The notes under the pieces were generated by a model that ran no database searches, was not told where the DNA came from, and saw nothing but the letters and a program-made list of their open reading frames with translations. Source: Bradyrhizobium sp. C9 (GTDB taxonomy: Bacteria; Pseudomonadota; Alphaproteobacteria; Rhizobiales; Xanthobacteraceae). From it: 64,000 nucleotides of DNA. Shown here piece after piece: positions 1 through 7,966 of the stretch. Numbering within the stretch: the stretch's first letter is position 1; each line of letters starts with the position of its first letter. The DNA lies in assembly GCF_002532045.1 (NCBI RefSeq), contig NZ_NWTG01000025.1, forward strand, positions 1 to 64,000, given 5' to 3'. The translations under genes and the position numbers were made by a program.

Positions 1-50
1 TCCAGGCTCTCGCTGCTCTCCGTCAGGAACTCGCGCAACAGATCGTCCAT
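1..50 (-). CDS. cheA: Chemotaxis histidine kinase CheA, N-terminal fragment (runs off the window)
   Basis: The complement of the first 50 bases begins with ATG and reads MDDLLREFLTESSESL, which is the typical start of alphaproteobacterial CheA (beginning of the P1/Hpt domain). CheA autophosphorylates on a P1 histidine in response to chemoreceptors and passes phosphate to CheY and CheB. A purine-rich GAGGGGAC lies just upstream of the ATG. Only 16 full codons are visible, so the call rests on this short but characteristic N-terminus and on the flagellin gene next door. The rest of the gene lies to the left of the window. Confidence 0.75.
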   Translation of the reverse strand, partial: MDDLLREFLTESSESL

Positions 51-435
51 GAATCGGTCCCCTCAAGGTGCTACGGAACGCTCGCCTCGCATCGATAACT
101 TGGCCGGCTTCACAGCGACGTTAATTTCGCCGTCCGTGCAAATACGGACGAAGCCCTTCAAGCAATTGGACGACGCATCACGACATCACAGCCCATCGCA
201 CAGCGACAGGCCTTACCACCCGGACGGGAAAGAGCTCGTTCCACCGGCACTCGCAATTTGAACCAAATGAGATCGGGGACGCTCAAGTCCAGCAAAACAG
301 GCGGCCATCGCGGCTGCCATTAACAGAGCGCGATCGCCCATGGGTTGAAACCGGCGGCATGGTTAAGCGAACCCAAAAGCAAAGGCGGCGGAGTTTCCTC
401 CGCCGCCTCGATAGTCGTTGTCTGTCGCGCTACGC
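51..435. other. Intergenic region between cheA and the flagellin gene
   Basis: No convincing gene is seen. It contains a perfect 7-bp inverted repeat (CGTCCGT at 131-137, ACGGACG at 144-150, 6-nt loop), which could be an operator or mRNA hairpin in the cheA leader, and the flagellin terminator at 383-408. Confidence 0.6.
376..408 (-). terminator. Rho-independent terminator of the flagellin gene
   Basis: A perfect 11-bp stem (383-393 with 398-408) encloses a 4-nt loop. On the minus strand it is followed by the T-rich run TTGCTTTTGGG. It begins 28 bp beyond the flagellin stop codon. Confidence 0.85.
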
Positions 436-2034
436 TTAGCGGAGCAGCTGCAGAACGCTCTGCTGCGACTGGTTGGCCAGAGCCAGCGCGGACACCGCGA
501 TCGACTGGCGGGTCGACAGCGCCTGGCTGTTGGCCGCTTCCTCGTTGGTGTCGGCCAGCGTCAGGTTGGACGAGCCGGTCTGCAGCACGTTGATCAGGTT
601 CTTCGAGAAGTCCTGGCGGATCTGCACGATCGACAGGTTCGAACCGAGGGTCGAAGCCTGGGTGCGCAGCAGGCCGCTCGCGCTGTTGAGCGTCTTCAGC
701 GTGGCGTTGGCCGAAGCGTTGTCGATGAAGTCCGTGCCGGCGGTCAGCTTGGTGAGGTTCAGGCCGGAGGCATCGAAGGTAACGCCCTGGATCTTCAGCG
801 TCGAGGAGCCCGTCTCGTTGAAGGTCAGCTTGAGCTGATCGCCATTGAGCAGGTTGATGCCGTTGTACGAGGCGTCCTGGGCGGTCGTGGTGATCTGGTC
901 CAGGATGTTGTTGTACTGGTTGACCAGGTTGGCGCGGTTCGACAACCCATTCGGATCCTGCACCGGGGCGCTGCCCGCAAGGCCGTTGAACAGCTTGCCG
1001 GAAGCAGCTGCCGTGCCGCCGATCGTGCCGATGGTCGAAGACGCAGCATCGTTGGTGGTGCTGATGGTGAGCGCTCCGCCGGCGCTGAGCGACGCCTGCA
1101 GGTTGTTCGCCGACAGCGCGTTGTTCAGGTCGTTGAGGGACTTCACCTGACCCGCGCCGCTACCAAACGTAATGTTGGTGGCCTTGCCGTTGCCGGTCGC
1201 GCCGATCGTCAGCGTCAAGCCGTCCAGCGGCGACGGCGTCGCCACAGTGCGTGCCTTGGTCGTGGCCGTAAGGCCGAAAGCAGCGAGACCCGAGCCGGAG
1301 ATGTTGAGGTCCTGGTTGGTGCCGGTGCTGATCTGGAGCGCACCAGCCGACACCGTGGAGGCGGTGGCCGTGCCGGTGATGCCGTCGATCGCGGTAAGCA
1401 GGTCGCCGACCGTCAGCGTGCTGCCCGCGCCGGTGCCGAGGGTGACGTTGCCGGACGAATCGGTCGTCGAAGTGGTCTGCGAGGTCGAGAACGTGATCGA
1501 CTTGCCGTTGACGCTGATCGTACCGGTCGGGGTCGCCGCAAGGCTGTCGGAGTTGGCCGCGGTGACGAGCTTGGTGGCTGCCGTGATCGGCACGGGTGTC
1601 GAGAGATTGTTGTTGACGACCGTACCAGCGAGGGTCGCATTGCTGTAGGTGGCGGTGCCACGGATATCGTCGGTGGTCGCGCCGGTGACCACGGCGGTCG
1701 TCACCTGCGACTTCTGGGAATAGCCGACCGCGGCCTGCAGGGCCTGGTTGGCGACCGACTTGGCGCTGTCAACGAGCTTCTGCAGCGAGGTGATGCCGGT
1801 GTTGGCGGCCTGCAGCACCTGCACGCCGTTGCCGATTCCGTCCAGCAGATTGTTGATGTCGCTGGCGCGGTTGTCGAGCGACTGCGCCGTGAAGAAGTTG
1901 GTCGGATTGTCGAGCGCGGTGTTGACCTTCTTGCCGGTCGACAAGCGGTTCTGCGTGGTGGCGAGCAGGTCGGCCGTCGACTGCAGCGAAAGCAGGTTCT
2001 GACGGACCGATGACGAAAGGACGATGCCGGACAT
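436..2034 (-). CDS. fliC: Flagellin
   Basis: The 532-residue product is the structural subunit of the flagellar filament, secreted through the flagellar type III apparatus. The N-terminal ~140 residues (MSGIVLSSSVRQNLLSLQ, then a TGKKVNTALDNPTNFFTA segment) form the conserved D0/D1 coiled coil. The C-terminal ~90 residues ending in QSQQSVLQLLR are the matching flagellin C domain. The ~300-residue middle is a Ser/Thr/Gly/Ala-rich variable domain, as in long Bradyrhizobium flagellins that carry a DUF1522-type insert. The start at 2034 was chosen because an upstream in-frame Met gives 23 non-flagellin residues, while AGAAGGG lies just upstream of MSGIV. No cysteine is seen, as usual for flagellins. 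A strong terminator follows and cheA is the next gene downstream, so this is part of a motility region. Confidence 0.95.
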   Translation of the reverse strand: MSGIVLSSSVRQNLLSLQSTADLLATTQNRLSTGKKVNTALDNPTNFFTAQSLDNRASDINNLLDGIGNGVQVLQAANTGITSLQKLVDSAKSVANQALQAAVGYSQKSQVTTAVVTGATTDDIRGTATYSNATLAGTVVNNNLSTPVPITAATKLVTAANSDSLAATPTGTISVNGKSITFSTSQTTSTTDSSGNVTLGTGAGSTLTVGDLLTAIDGITGTATASTVSAGALQISTGTNQDLNISGSGLAAFGLTATTKARTVATPSPLDGLTLTIGATGNGKATNITFGSGAGQVKSLNDLNNALSANNLQASLSAGGALTISTTNDAASSTIGTIGGTAAASGKLFNGLAGSAPVQDPNGLSNRANLVNQYNNILDQITTTAQDASYNGINLLNGDQLKLTFNETGSSTLKIQGVTFDASGLNLTKLTAGTDFIDNASANATLKTLNSASGLLRTQASTLGSNLSIVQIRQDFSKNLINVLQTGSSNLTLADTNEEAANSQALSTRQSIAVSALALANQSQQSVLQLLR

Positions 2035-2591
2035 ACTGGTACCCTTCTGGATGAACACGATTGACGCGACGCCGTAAATTTCGCACGGCGACCGCTGCCA
2101 CACTGGTCCGTCCGCGCTACCCGTTCGTTAAAGGGCTGCTCCGTACAAATACCCAGAACGGCTTTGCCGGTAATGATGCGGGCGTCGCGCAGACGCCTCG
2201 TTGAACGGCGCGGAGTCGTCGCCGGATCAAATCTCGTGACAGCGAATTTGTCCTCGGCTTTGCGGGACTTGCCCACCTGCGCGCACTGGCGGCCGCGCGC
2301 TTCGATATCCGCAGCGGCAAGCGCGACGACGCATGCTTCGGTCCGCGTCAGAGTTAATGGAAATCAATAAATGCGAGACAATGCCGCAACTGTCTCGGCC
2401 GGGATCTGCGGCATGCAAATCGCCTCAAGCACCGCGCGGGCCGGCGCGATTGCCGGCCGTCTGCCCCCTAGAGGGTATAGAGTTCGCACCACAACCCTTG
2501 TGCTATTGGACAGGCAAGCTATGTTCGCACTCCACACGCCAAGAGTAGGTGATGCGAGACCATAGTGCTCCCGCCCTCGGCAGGAGCTCCA
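2035..2591. other. Divergent intergenic region between flagellin and a Crp/Fnr regulator
   Basis: This 557-bp gap should contain the flagellin promoter (minus strand) and the promoter of the regulator (plus strand). No canonical sigma-54 -24/-12 motif is visible. Small reading frames here have no recognisable similarity and poor start signals. AGGAG at 2582-2586 is the ribosome-binding site of the regulator. Confidence 0.5.
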
Positions 2592-3302
2592 ATGTCCGCG
2601 GTAACGCGTCCGCCCAATCGCCTGTTGCAAGCACTTCCCTCCACGGAATACGCGCAACTTCATCCCCTTCTGGAAACCGTCGACCTGACCAAGGAAACGG
2701 TGCTCGCCGACGCCGGTGCGCCGGTGCAGCGGGTTTATTTCCCGCACGGCGGCGTGGTTTCGATGATGGTCAATCTATCCGACGGGCAGTCCGTTGAGAT
2801 TGCAACCATCGGTCGTGATGGCATCGTCGGCGCATCCGCCGCCCTGCACGAGCGGCCGCTGCTCGCCGACGCGATTGTCGTGGTGCCGGGCACGGCCTCG
2901 ATGCTGCGCGCGGAAGATTTCCGCGAGGCCGCCAATCGCAGCGCGGAGTTCCGGACCCTTGTTGCGCTCTATGAGCAGGCGCTGATGGCGCAGACCCAGC
3001 AATCCGTCGCCTGCAACGTGTCGCACCCGGTGGAGGCGCGCCTGTCGCGCTGGCTGCTGCGCGCGCGCGACCTGTGCGGCAGCGAGGCCTTGCCGCTGAC
3101 CCAGGAGATGCTGGCGCAGATGATCGGTGTGCGGCGCAACGCGGTTTCGATCGTCGCGCATGGGTTTCAGCAGGCCGGGATCCTGCGCTACAGCCGCGGC
3201 CATATCGAGATCACAGATATTGAGGGCCTGCGGAAGGCGGCGTGTGAATGTTATGCGACCGTCAGGGCGCACGCCGAACAATTGATCGGGCCGGAAGATT
3301 GA
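2592..3302 (+). CDS. Crp/Fnr family transcriptional regulator (copy 1)
   Basis: The 236-residue protein has an N-terminal cyclic-nucleotide-binding-like beta-barrel (~20-140, with GRDGIVGA) and a C-terminal Crp-type winged helix (~150-225, LTQEMLAQMIGVRRNAVS as the helix-turn-helix). The FNR-type N-terminal cysteine cluster is absent, so oxygen sensing by an Fe-S cluster is unlikely; the effector is unknown. The start at 2592 is preceded by AGGAG with 5-nt spacing, which is better than the upstream in-frame Met. A close paralogue follows 195 bp downstream on the same strand and shares the HTH, the YSRGHIEIT wing and the CECYATV tail, so the pair looks like a tandem duplication. Confidence 0.88.
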   Translation: MSAVTRPPNRLLQALPSTEYAQLHPLLETVDLTKETVLADAGAPVQRVYFPHGGVVSMMVNLSDGQSVEIATIGRDGIVGASAALHERPLLADAIVVVPGTASMLRAEDFREAANRSAEFRTLVALYEQALMAQTQQSVACNVSHPVEARLSRWLLRARDLCGSEALPLTQEMLAQMIGVRRNAVSIVAHGFQQAGILRYSRGHIEITDIEGLRKAACECYATVRAHAEQLIGPED

Positions 3303-3375
3303 TCGAGGGAGCGCGCACGCTCAATTGATTTTGCCAGGCAACACAAACGCGATCCTGTGGCGATAGCTGTTCCTA

Positions 3376-3413
3376 ATGGAACCAAGATATGTTTCCATTG
3401 GAACCAGGACATG
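3376..3413. promoter_or_regulatory. Imperfect 22-bp-spaced direct repeats, possible operator of the second Crp/Fnr gene
   Basis: ATGGAACCAAGATATG (3376-3391) and TTGGAACCAGGACATG (3398-3413) match at 13 of 16 positions and start exactly 22 bp apart, about two helical turns. An inverted AATGGAA/TTCCATT (3375-3381, 3393-3399) overlaps them. The position, about 85-120 bp before the start codon, suits a regulator site. Function is inferred. Confidence 0.35.
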
Positions 3414-3497
3414 CCAGAATAAGTTGCAGGAAGGCCAAGTTGCACGCGTCAGCCTCGATGACCAGAGACAAGCTTTGCCGGAAGGCAGGAGGTTGCT

Positions 3498-4217
3498 TTG
3501 GATACGGTTCCGCGATCTCCTAACGGATTTCTGGCTTCGCTCTCGGAGAGCGATTTTGGGCTGATCCGGCCCCATTTGCGGATGGTCGACCTCGCCGCCG
3601 ATTCGGTCCTGATCGAGACCGACGAGATGCTCAAGCGGACATACATGCCGCACAAGGGGGTGATCTCGCTGGTGGTGAGGCTGGCAAGAGGCGAGCGTGT
3701 CCAGATCGCGATGGTCGGCCGCGACAGCATCTATGGCGCGTTCGCGGGGCTTGGTGAAGCTCCCACGCTGAACAGCGCCGTGGTGCTGGTACCGGGAGTC
3801 GCTTCGACGATCGAGGTCGAACCCTTGCGGGCAGCCGCTGGCCAGAGCCCGACTCTGCGCGCGATGCTGATGCGGCACGGCCTCGCCGTCTATGCCCAGA
3901 TTCAGCAGACCGCCGGCTGCAATGCCGCGCACACCGTGGAGTCGCGGCTGGCGCGATGCCTGCTGCACGTGCGCGATCTCTCCGGCAGCAACAAGATCGC
4001 TTTGACGCAGGAGGCGATGGCGCAGATGATCGGCGCACGGCGCAACAGCGTTTCGCTGGTCGCGCATACCCTGCAACAGGCGAATTTCATCCACTACAGC
4101 CGCGGCCATATCGAGATCACCAATGCGGATGGACTGATCCGGACCGCGTGCGAATGCTACGCCACGGTCAAGGCGCAGTATGCCCGGCTGCTGAGTTGCC
4201 AGCAAACCGGTGGCTAG
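3498..4217 (+). CDS. Crp/Fnr family transcriptional regulator (copy 2), TTG start
   Basis: The 239-residue paralogue of the preceding gene has the same layout: a cNMP-binding-like barrel (PHKGVISLVVRLARGERVQI; GRDSIYGA) and a C-terminal HTH (LTQEAMAQMIGARRNSVS) followed by YSRGHIEIT. It starts at TTG, supported by an excellent AGGAGG at 3487-3492 with 5-nt spacing and no better ATG nearby. No FNR cysteine cluster is present. It may respond to a small ligand or stress signal; the sequence alone does not tell which. Confidence 0.88.
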   Translation: MDTVPRSPNGFLASLSESDFGLIRPHLRMVDLAADSVLIETDEMLKRTYMPHKGVISLVVRLARGERVQIAMVGRDSIYGAFAGLGEAPTLNSAVVLVPGVASTIEVEPLRAAAGQSPTLRAMLMRHGLAVYAQIQQTAGCNAAHTVESRLARCLLHVRDLSGSNKIALTQEAMAQMIGARRNSVSLVAHTLQQANFIHYSRGHIEITNADGLIRTACECYATVKAQYARLLSCQQTGG

Positions 4218-4229
4218 AGCTTGCTAGTC

Positions 4230-4279
4230 TTGACGCGTCTTGTTCGCGCGAACCGCTACCCGCTTCCCGCGAAAACGCT
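4230..4279. repeat. Dispersed palindromic repeat, TTGACGCGT...AAAACGCT type
   Basis: This 50-bp element begins TTGACGCG and ends GAAAACGCT with a central CGAACCG. Similar units recur at 47571-47620 (same orientation), 52624-52673 (degenerate), and as part of longer composites at 4625-4683 and 5768-5840. It is typical of Bradyrhizobium intergenic palindromic repeats. Confidence 0.75.
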
Positions 4280-4372
4280 CCGCCGGCGTACAAGCCGTAC
4301 TTCTACGGCGTACGATTTTCACCGTCGGATAACGCTACATCCGCAAAGTCGCATCGACGCACGGGGGAGCCG

Positions 4373-4621
4373 ATGTTCACGTACGAGACGACCGACCGGA
4401 AGGAAGCCCGGCGCTTCCGCATGGCCCAGTTCAACGGCCGGCCCGCCACCGTCAGGTCCGCCGGCGCGATAGTGACGGGGCGTGTGCGCGCGATCGTCGA
4501 GAGCAAGTCCGGCGCGACGGCGGCATGGGTGGTCACGATCGTTCCGGACGAGCCGAAGACAGCCGCCTCCGCCGCGCGGCTCGCGCCGCGCCTGTGCTTC
4601 GCCGCGGAAGACGATTTCTGA
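4373..4621 (+). CDS. Small conserved-looking hypothetical protein (82 aa)
   Basis: The product begins MFTYETTDRKEARRF and ends in CFAAEDDF. GGGGGAG lies 5-8 bases before the ATG. The amino-acid pattern (a beta-rich segment GRPATVRSAGAIVTGRVRAI, then a charged stretch) suggests a small soluble beta-rich protein, but no family is recognised. Repeats lie immediately upstream (4230-4279) and downstream (from 4625), so this gene sits between two mobile palindromic elements. It converges on the LuxR-type gene. Confidence 0.65.
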   Translation: MFTYETTDRKEARRFRMAQFNGRPATVRSAGAIVTGRVRAIVESKSGATAAWVVTIVPDEPKTAASAARLAPRLCFAAEDDF

Positions 4622-4624
4622 GAA

Positions 4625-4683
4625 CCGCGAACCGGCACCCACCCCGCATCAAGTGCTGGGCAGGCTCGGCTTGAAAACGCTCT
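4625..4683. repeat. Composite palindromic repeat containing a CCCCGCATCAAGTGC core
   Basis: This segment matches the reverse complement of 5783-5840 plus the adjoining 5768-5782 at about 51 of 58 positions. Its arms are GCGAACCGG and GAAAACGCTCT, the same as those of the 4230-4279 repeat, but the centre carries an inserted CACCCCGCATCAAGTGCTGG hairpin. Its right end overlaps the stop codon of the LuxR-type gene. Confidence 0.75.
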
Positions 4684-5290
4684 ATGCGGAATGCAACAAG
4701 GCCTTGCGGACCAAATCTGCGGTGTTGCGCGCACCGAGCTTGCGCATGGCCTCGGCACGATGGCTCTCGAACGTGCGCGGGCTGATGTTCATCCGCAGCG
4801 CGCCCTGCTTGTTGGAATAGCCGTCGCTGATCAGGCTGAGCACCTCACGCTCGCGCTTGGTCAGCGGCTTGCGGCCTGCCTCCGGTGTGAACATGACATC
4901 GGGTGATCGGGCGCCTGCCGGCTTGTCGTCGAGCTGTGGCCTGAGATCGGTTGCCGGAAGCGCGTTCGGATAGAGATCGGAGATCTGCTTCAGCATCGCG
5001 GACACCCGCTCGGTCTGCTCGAGCGCGTTCTCGATCACCTGCCGCAGATAGACGCCGTTGCCGGGCGCATGCGCGAACTGCTGGCTGTGCTGTTTGAGCT
5101 CGTTCATGTAGAGCAGCAGCGCCGTCACCGGCCCATTGAACTGCCGGACGATCGCCACACCGGCGTCCGCGGTCGCCTGCGCTCGCGGCGCAGCGGCTCC
5201 CGGAATCTCGGGCGGCTGCGCCTCGAGCGTCGCGGTTCCGCCCATCCACGTCGGAAGGCGCGCCTCGGCTCGGTTGTCATGTTGCGTCAT
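4682..5290 (-). CDS. LuxR-type helix-turn-helix transcriptional regulator
   Basis: The 202-residue protein ends in a GerE/LuxR HTH (~140-200): LTKREREVLSLISDGYSNK, then RTFESHRAEAMRKLGARNTADLV. The N-terminal half (~45-110) is helical and resembles the dimerisation part of a histidine kinase or a short sensory helix bundle, without receiver-domain aspartates. It is therefore not a classical response regulator. No clear Shine-Dalgarno sequence precedes the ATG at 5290, so the start is less certain. The stop codon lies within a composite repeat. Confidence 0.82.
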   Translation of the reverse strand: MTQHDNRAEARLPTWMGGTATLEAQPPEIPGAAAPRAQATADAGVAIVRQFNGPVTALLLYMNELKQHSQQFAHAPGNGVYLRQVIENALEQTERVSAMLKQISDLYPNALPATDLRPQLDDKPAGARSPDVMFTPEAGRKPLTKREREVLSLISDGYSNKQGALRMNISPRTFESHRAEAMRKLGARNTADLVRKALLHSA

Positions 5291-5767
5291 AAGTATGGTT
5301 TACCGAAGGTGAACTTGTGGCCGCGTTAACACGGGACTCCGTAAAACTACGGGTGACGCAACTGTGACCTCGGGCCCCGACCTGCCAAGCAGGCGCAGAT
5401 TACCACTGATTTGGCAACGAATCTCGCTTGTTGGAGGCGAAGGACGGTATTCTTACGGGACGCCGAGGCGTTTCAGCTCCGCGATCGCACGGGTGGGGCT
5501 CTACCCTTCCCAGGCGCTCCGGGGGCGCGTCCGCACCCACATCCGCCCGCTGGGCTCAGGTTGCAATGGGCGGGACTCGGGCCGCCCCCTGGAACATCAA
5601 GAGCGCCGGAGCCGAAGGAACTTGTCCAGGAAGCGTCCCGAAAGGACGATCCTGAACCACCAATACGCCATTCGCCGGGTCGTCATCGACCGGCCCTCCG
5701 GGCATCGGGATCGCATCGGCTTACCGCACGCCGGGCGACGCGCGTATGAGACGGATCACATCGGGCC

Positions 5768-5840
5768 AGAGCGTTTTCGAGCGAAGCCTGCCCCGCACTT
5801 GATGCGGGGTGGACGCCGGTTCGTGTCAACAAAACGCGGC
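5768..5840. repeat. Composite palindromic repeat, inverted copy of 4625-4683
   Basis: It starts AGAGCGTTTTCGAGCGAAG, contains the palindromic CCCCGCACTTGATGCGGGG, and ends with CCGGTTCGTGTCAACAAAACGCGG. It is the reverse complement of the unit at 4625-4683 with only a few differences. Confidence 0.75.
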
Positions 5841-5854
5841 AAGACGACAAACTG

Positions 5855-5892
5855 GAGCTTCGGTTCTGAATCTATCAGAACCGAAAATGCTC
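5855..5892. repeat. Hairpin repeat with TTCGGTTCTGA arms
   Basis: Perfect 11-bp arms TTCGGTTCTGA (5859-5869) and TCAGAACCGAA (5875-5885) surround a 5-nt loop, flanked by outer GAGC/GCTC. This is another dispersed intergenic palindrome type. Confidence 0.65.
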
Positions 5893-5985
5893 CACGCCTC
5901 CGCGGGTCAGGCGAATGTCAATTTACAGCCCCGGCATGCGCCGCGATGATCGCCGCGTCTCGAGCAACAACAAACGGGCACGACA

Positions 5986-6408
5986 ATGAAGCGAGGGCGG
6001 AATGGATCCTGGATGGCGATTGCGGCGCTGGCCGCAGCACTGCTGTCCGGCAGCGGCGCGCGGGCCCAGACCACGCCGACCGGCAACGCAGAACCGACGT
6101 CGGACAACGCGATCATGGTCACCATCTTCTTCAAGCATGATCAGTCACGCCCGCTCAGCGAGTTGAATGCACAACTCGAGCGGCAGGGCTTCTACAAGGC
6201 GTTTCCGCCCGAAGGTGTCGAGGTCGTGAGCTGGTATGTGATGATGGGGGTCGGCCAGGTGGTGACCCTGCGGCTGCCGGCCTCGCGCCTGCGCGAGGTC
6301 AATGGTGTCATCGAGAACAGCGCCTGGGGCGCCTACCACACCGAGTTCTACCCGACCTACGACTACAAGGCCGTCGGGATCGGCAATCACGAGAGGGCGA
6401 AGCAATAG
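5986..6408 (+). CDS. Putative exported protein of unknown function (140 aa)
   Basis: The N-terminus MKRGRNGSWMAIAALAAALL followed by SGSGARAQ looks like a Sec signal peptide with cleavage near residue 28. The mature ~112 residues contain IMVTIFFKHDQSRPLSELN and a C-terminal WGAYHTEFYPTYDYK segment rich in aromatics. No catalytic motif is recognised. The mature part could be a small periplasmic alpha/beta domain. The ribosome-binding site is weak. It is probably transcribed alone; a repeat-rich gap lies upstream. Confidence 0.75.
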   Translation: MKRGRNGSWMAIAALAAALLSGSGARAQTTPTGNAEPTSDNAIMVTIFFKHDQSRPLSELNAQLERQGFYKAFPPEGVEVVSWYVMMGVGQVVTLRLPASRLREVNGVIENSAWGAYHTEFYPTYDYKAVGIGNHERAKQ

Positions 6409-6497
6409 ATCGATCGCATGAGAACCGACCGGCATCGCGGCCGCGCCGCGTTGCCGGGTCCGGCGTGAACCGGCGCACGAATGAACTGCTCCACGGC

Positions 6498-6680
6498 CTA
6501 GGCGTGGGCCCGCGAGCGCTGGCTCAGCCGCTTGGCCAGTGTCCGCAAATCCTCGCGACGCCCGCTGCAGAGCAGGCGGGTGAATTCGTCGGGATCGATG
6601 CAGGCGGGCGGCAAATCGGCTGGGCTGCGTGCGACGCGGCGTAGCCAGGTCAATCGGAAGAGACGCTTGAGCATCTTCAT
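6498..6680 (-). CDS. Possible small basic protein (60 aa)
   Basis: This short frame (MKMLKRLFRLTWLRRVAR at the start) fills most of the gap between the exported protein and the NagZ-like gene. It is rich in Arg and Leu with an amphipathic N-terminal helix. A GGGG run sits about 10 bases before the ATG. No family is recognised, and it could be a chance frame in GC-rich DNA. Confidence 0.4.
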   Translation of the reverse strand: MKMLKRLFRLTWLRRVARSPADLPPACIDPDEFTRLLCSGRREDLRTLAKRLSQRSRAHA

Positions 6681-6776
6681 GGTTGTTAGCCCCGATGAGC
6701 GTCTTTGTTAAATCGCGGTAATGAAGTTTGGTTCCGCTCCTTGTGGTCGCCCGGCGCAGAATTTGGTTCAATACGA

Positions 6777-7778
6777 TCAGGCGAGCAGTGCCTTGCGCGC
6801 TTGCACCCGCGCAATGGATCGGCGTAGCGCGGCCTGATCCAGCGATCCGTCCCGCACCGCACCCGCGACTGCCGCCGCGATGCCGGCCATCGCCTGCTCC
6901 TGGTCGAGCAGATTGTTGCCGATGCAGATCATATCCATGCCGGCGGCGATCGCCTGCAGGCTGGCCGCGCTGGTGCCGAGCGCCTTCTGCAGCCCCTGCA
7001 TCTGCATGTCGTCGGTGATCAGCAGCGTATCGGGCAGCCGGCGGCGAAGCCGGTCGATCCCCGCCGACGACAGGGTCATCGGATGCTGCGTGTCCCACTG
7101 GCGGACAATGGCGTGGCTGACCAGCACCGCATCGCCGAAGACCTGCGGCGCCAGCGCGTAGAACAGTTCTTCCTGCTCCGGCCGCAGCGAATCGGAGATG
7201 TCCATGAACTCCAGATGTGAATCGACGTGCGCACCGCCGATGCCCGGAAAATGCTTCAGGCAAAGACCGACGCGTGCCTGCCGCGCCGCAGCGTCGACCA
7301 GGCGGGCGTTGGCTTCGACCTCGCCGATCTCGGACGAATAGGACCGCTTGATCTTGCCGATGTTGGGATTGTCGGAATTGTAATCGACGTCGATGACCGG
7401 CGCGAAATTGTAGCGGATGCCGAGCCGACGCAACTCGCCGTAGCTTGCGGCCAGGATCGCCTGCTTGTCCGCATGCGCGAGCCGGTTGAAATCCCTCGCG
7501 CTCGGCAGCGGCTGAAAGCCGAGGCCCTCCTTCAGCCGGCGCACCAGGCCGCCCTCCTGGTCGATGAAGACCAGCGGCCGTGACGGCAGCGCCGCGATCT
7601 CGGCGCACAGCGACTGCACCTGCGCGGGCGAAGCGATGTTGTTGTCGTACTGCCGGGTCTGGCACGAGTAATCGAACAGGATCACCCCGCCGAGCCCGAA
7701 TTGCGCGGCAAATTGCTTCAGCCAAGGCGGAATGACCTTGCCGTAGAAGCCGAGGATGAAAAGTTCGCCGACGGACAT
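6777..7778 (-). CDS. nagZ: Glycoside hydrolase family 3 N-terminal domain protein, NagZ-like
   Basis: The 333-residue protein matches the single-domain GH3 layout of NagZ, the cytoplasmic beta-N-acetylglucosaminidase that removes GlcNAc from anhydro-muropeptides in peptidoglycan recycling. Visible motifs are FIDQEGGLVRRL (substrate loop), LKHFPGIGGAHVDSH (KHFPG motif with the His-containing loop) and LLITDDMQM (catalytic Asp). The ATG is preceded by GAGCGG. No signal peptide is present, fitting a cytoplasmic role. Alphaproteobacteria often also carry a nagZ next to scpA/scpB in a cell-division cluster, so this could be a second GH3 paralogue with another substrate; the symbol is tentative. 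Confidence 0.8.
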   Translation of the reverse strand: MSVGELFILGFYGKVIPPWLKQFAAQFGLGGVILFDYSCQTRQYDNNIASPAQVQSLCAEIAALPSRPLVFIDQEGGLVRRLKEGLGFQPLPSARDFNRLAHADKQAILAASYGELRRLGIRYNFAPVIDVDYNSDNPNIGKIKRSYSSEIGEVEANARLVDAAARQARVGLCLKHFPGIGGAHVDSHLEFMDISDSLRPEQEELFYALAPQVFGDAVLVSHAIVRQWDTQHPMTLSSAGIDRLRRRLPDTLLITDDMQMQGLQKALGTSAASLQAIAAGMDMICIGNNLLDQEQAMAGIAAAVAGAVRDGSLDQAALRRSIARVQARKALLA

Positions 7779-7966
7779 GGCCGCTCGCTATCGGATGTGC
7801 ATGGAATCAGCCCCGCACCGAACGCAATAGCACGCTGCGACGGCGGTAAGAATATGACGCCAGCTTGCCGCGCGACTGCGTTCCCCGTGCTCGCATCCCT
7901 ATGTTAAGACACGAAGGCTTGCCTCGATCACGCATGCCATAAACACAAGAGATTCCGGAAACGCCC

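Larger units (their letters stand above)
5291..5985. other. Repeat-rich intergenic region
   Basis: No convincing gene is found in these ~695 bases; the open frames here have no protein-like pattern. The region holds the composite repeat at 5768-5840 and a hairpin element at 5855-5892. It separates the LuxR-type gene from the small secreted protein and may be a site where repeats accumulate. Confidence 0.6.

Noticed and set aside
418..2013. Long plus-strand open frame opposite the flagellin gene (~530 codons)
   Set aside because: It is Arg/Gly-rich with no recognisable domain, and it is an antisense shadow of a well-supported flagellin with high GC at third positions.
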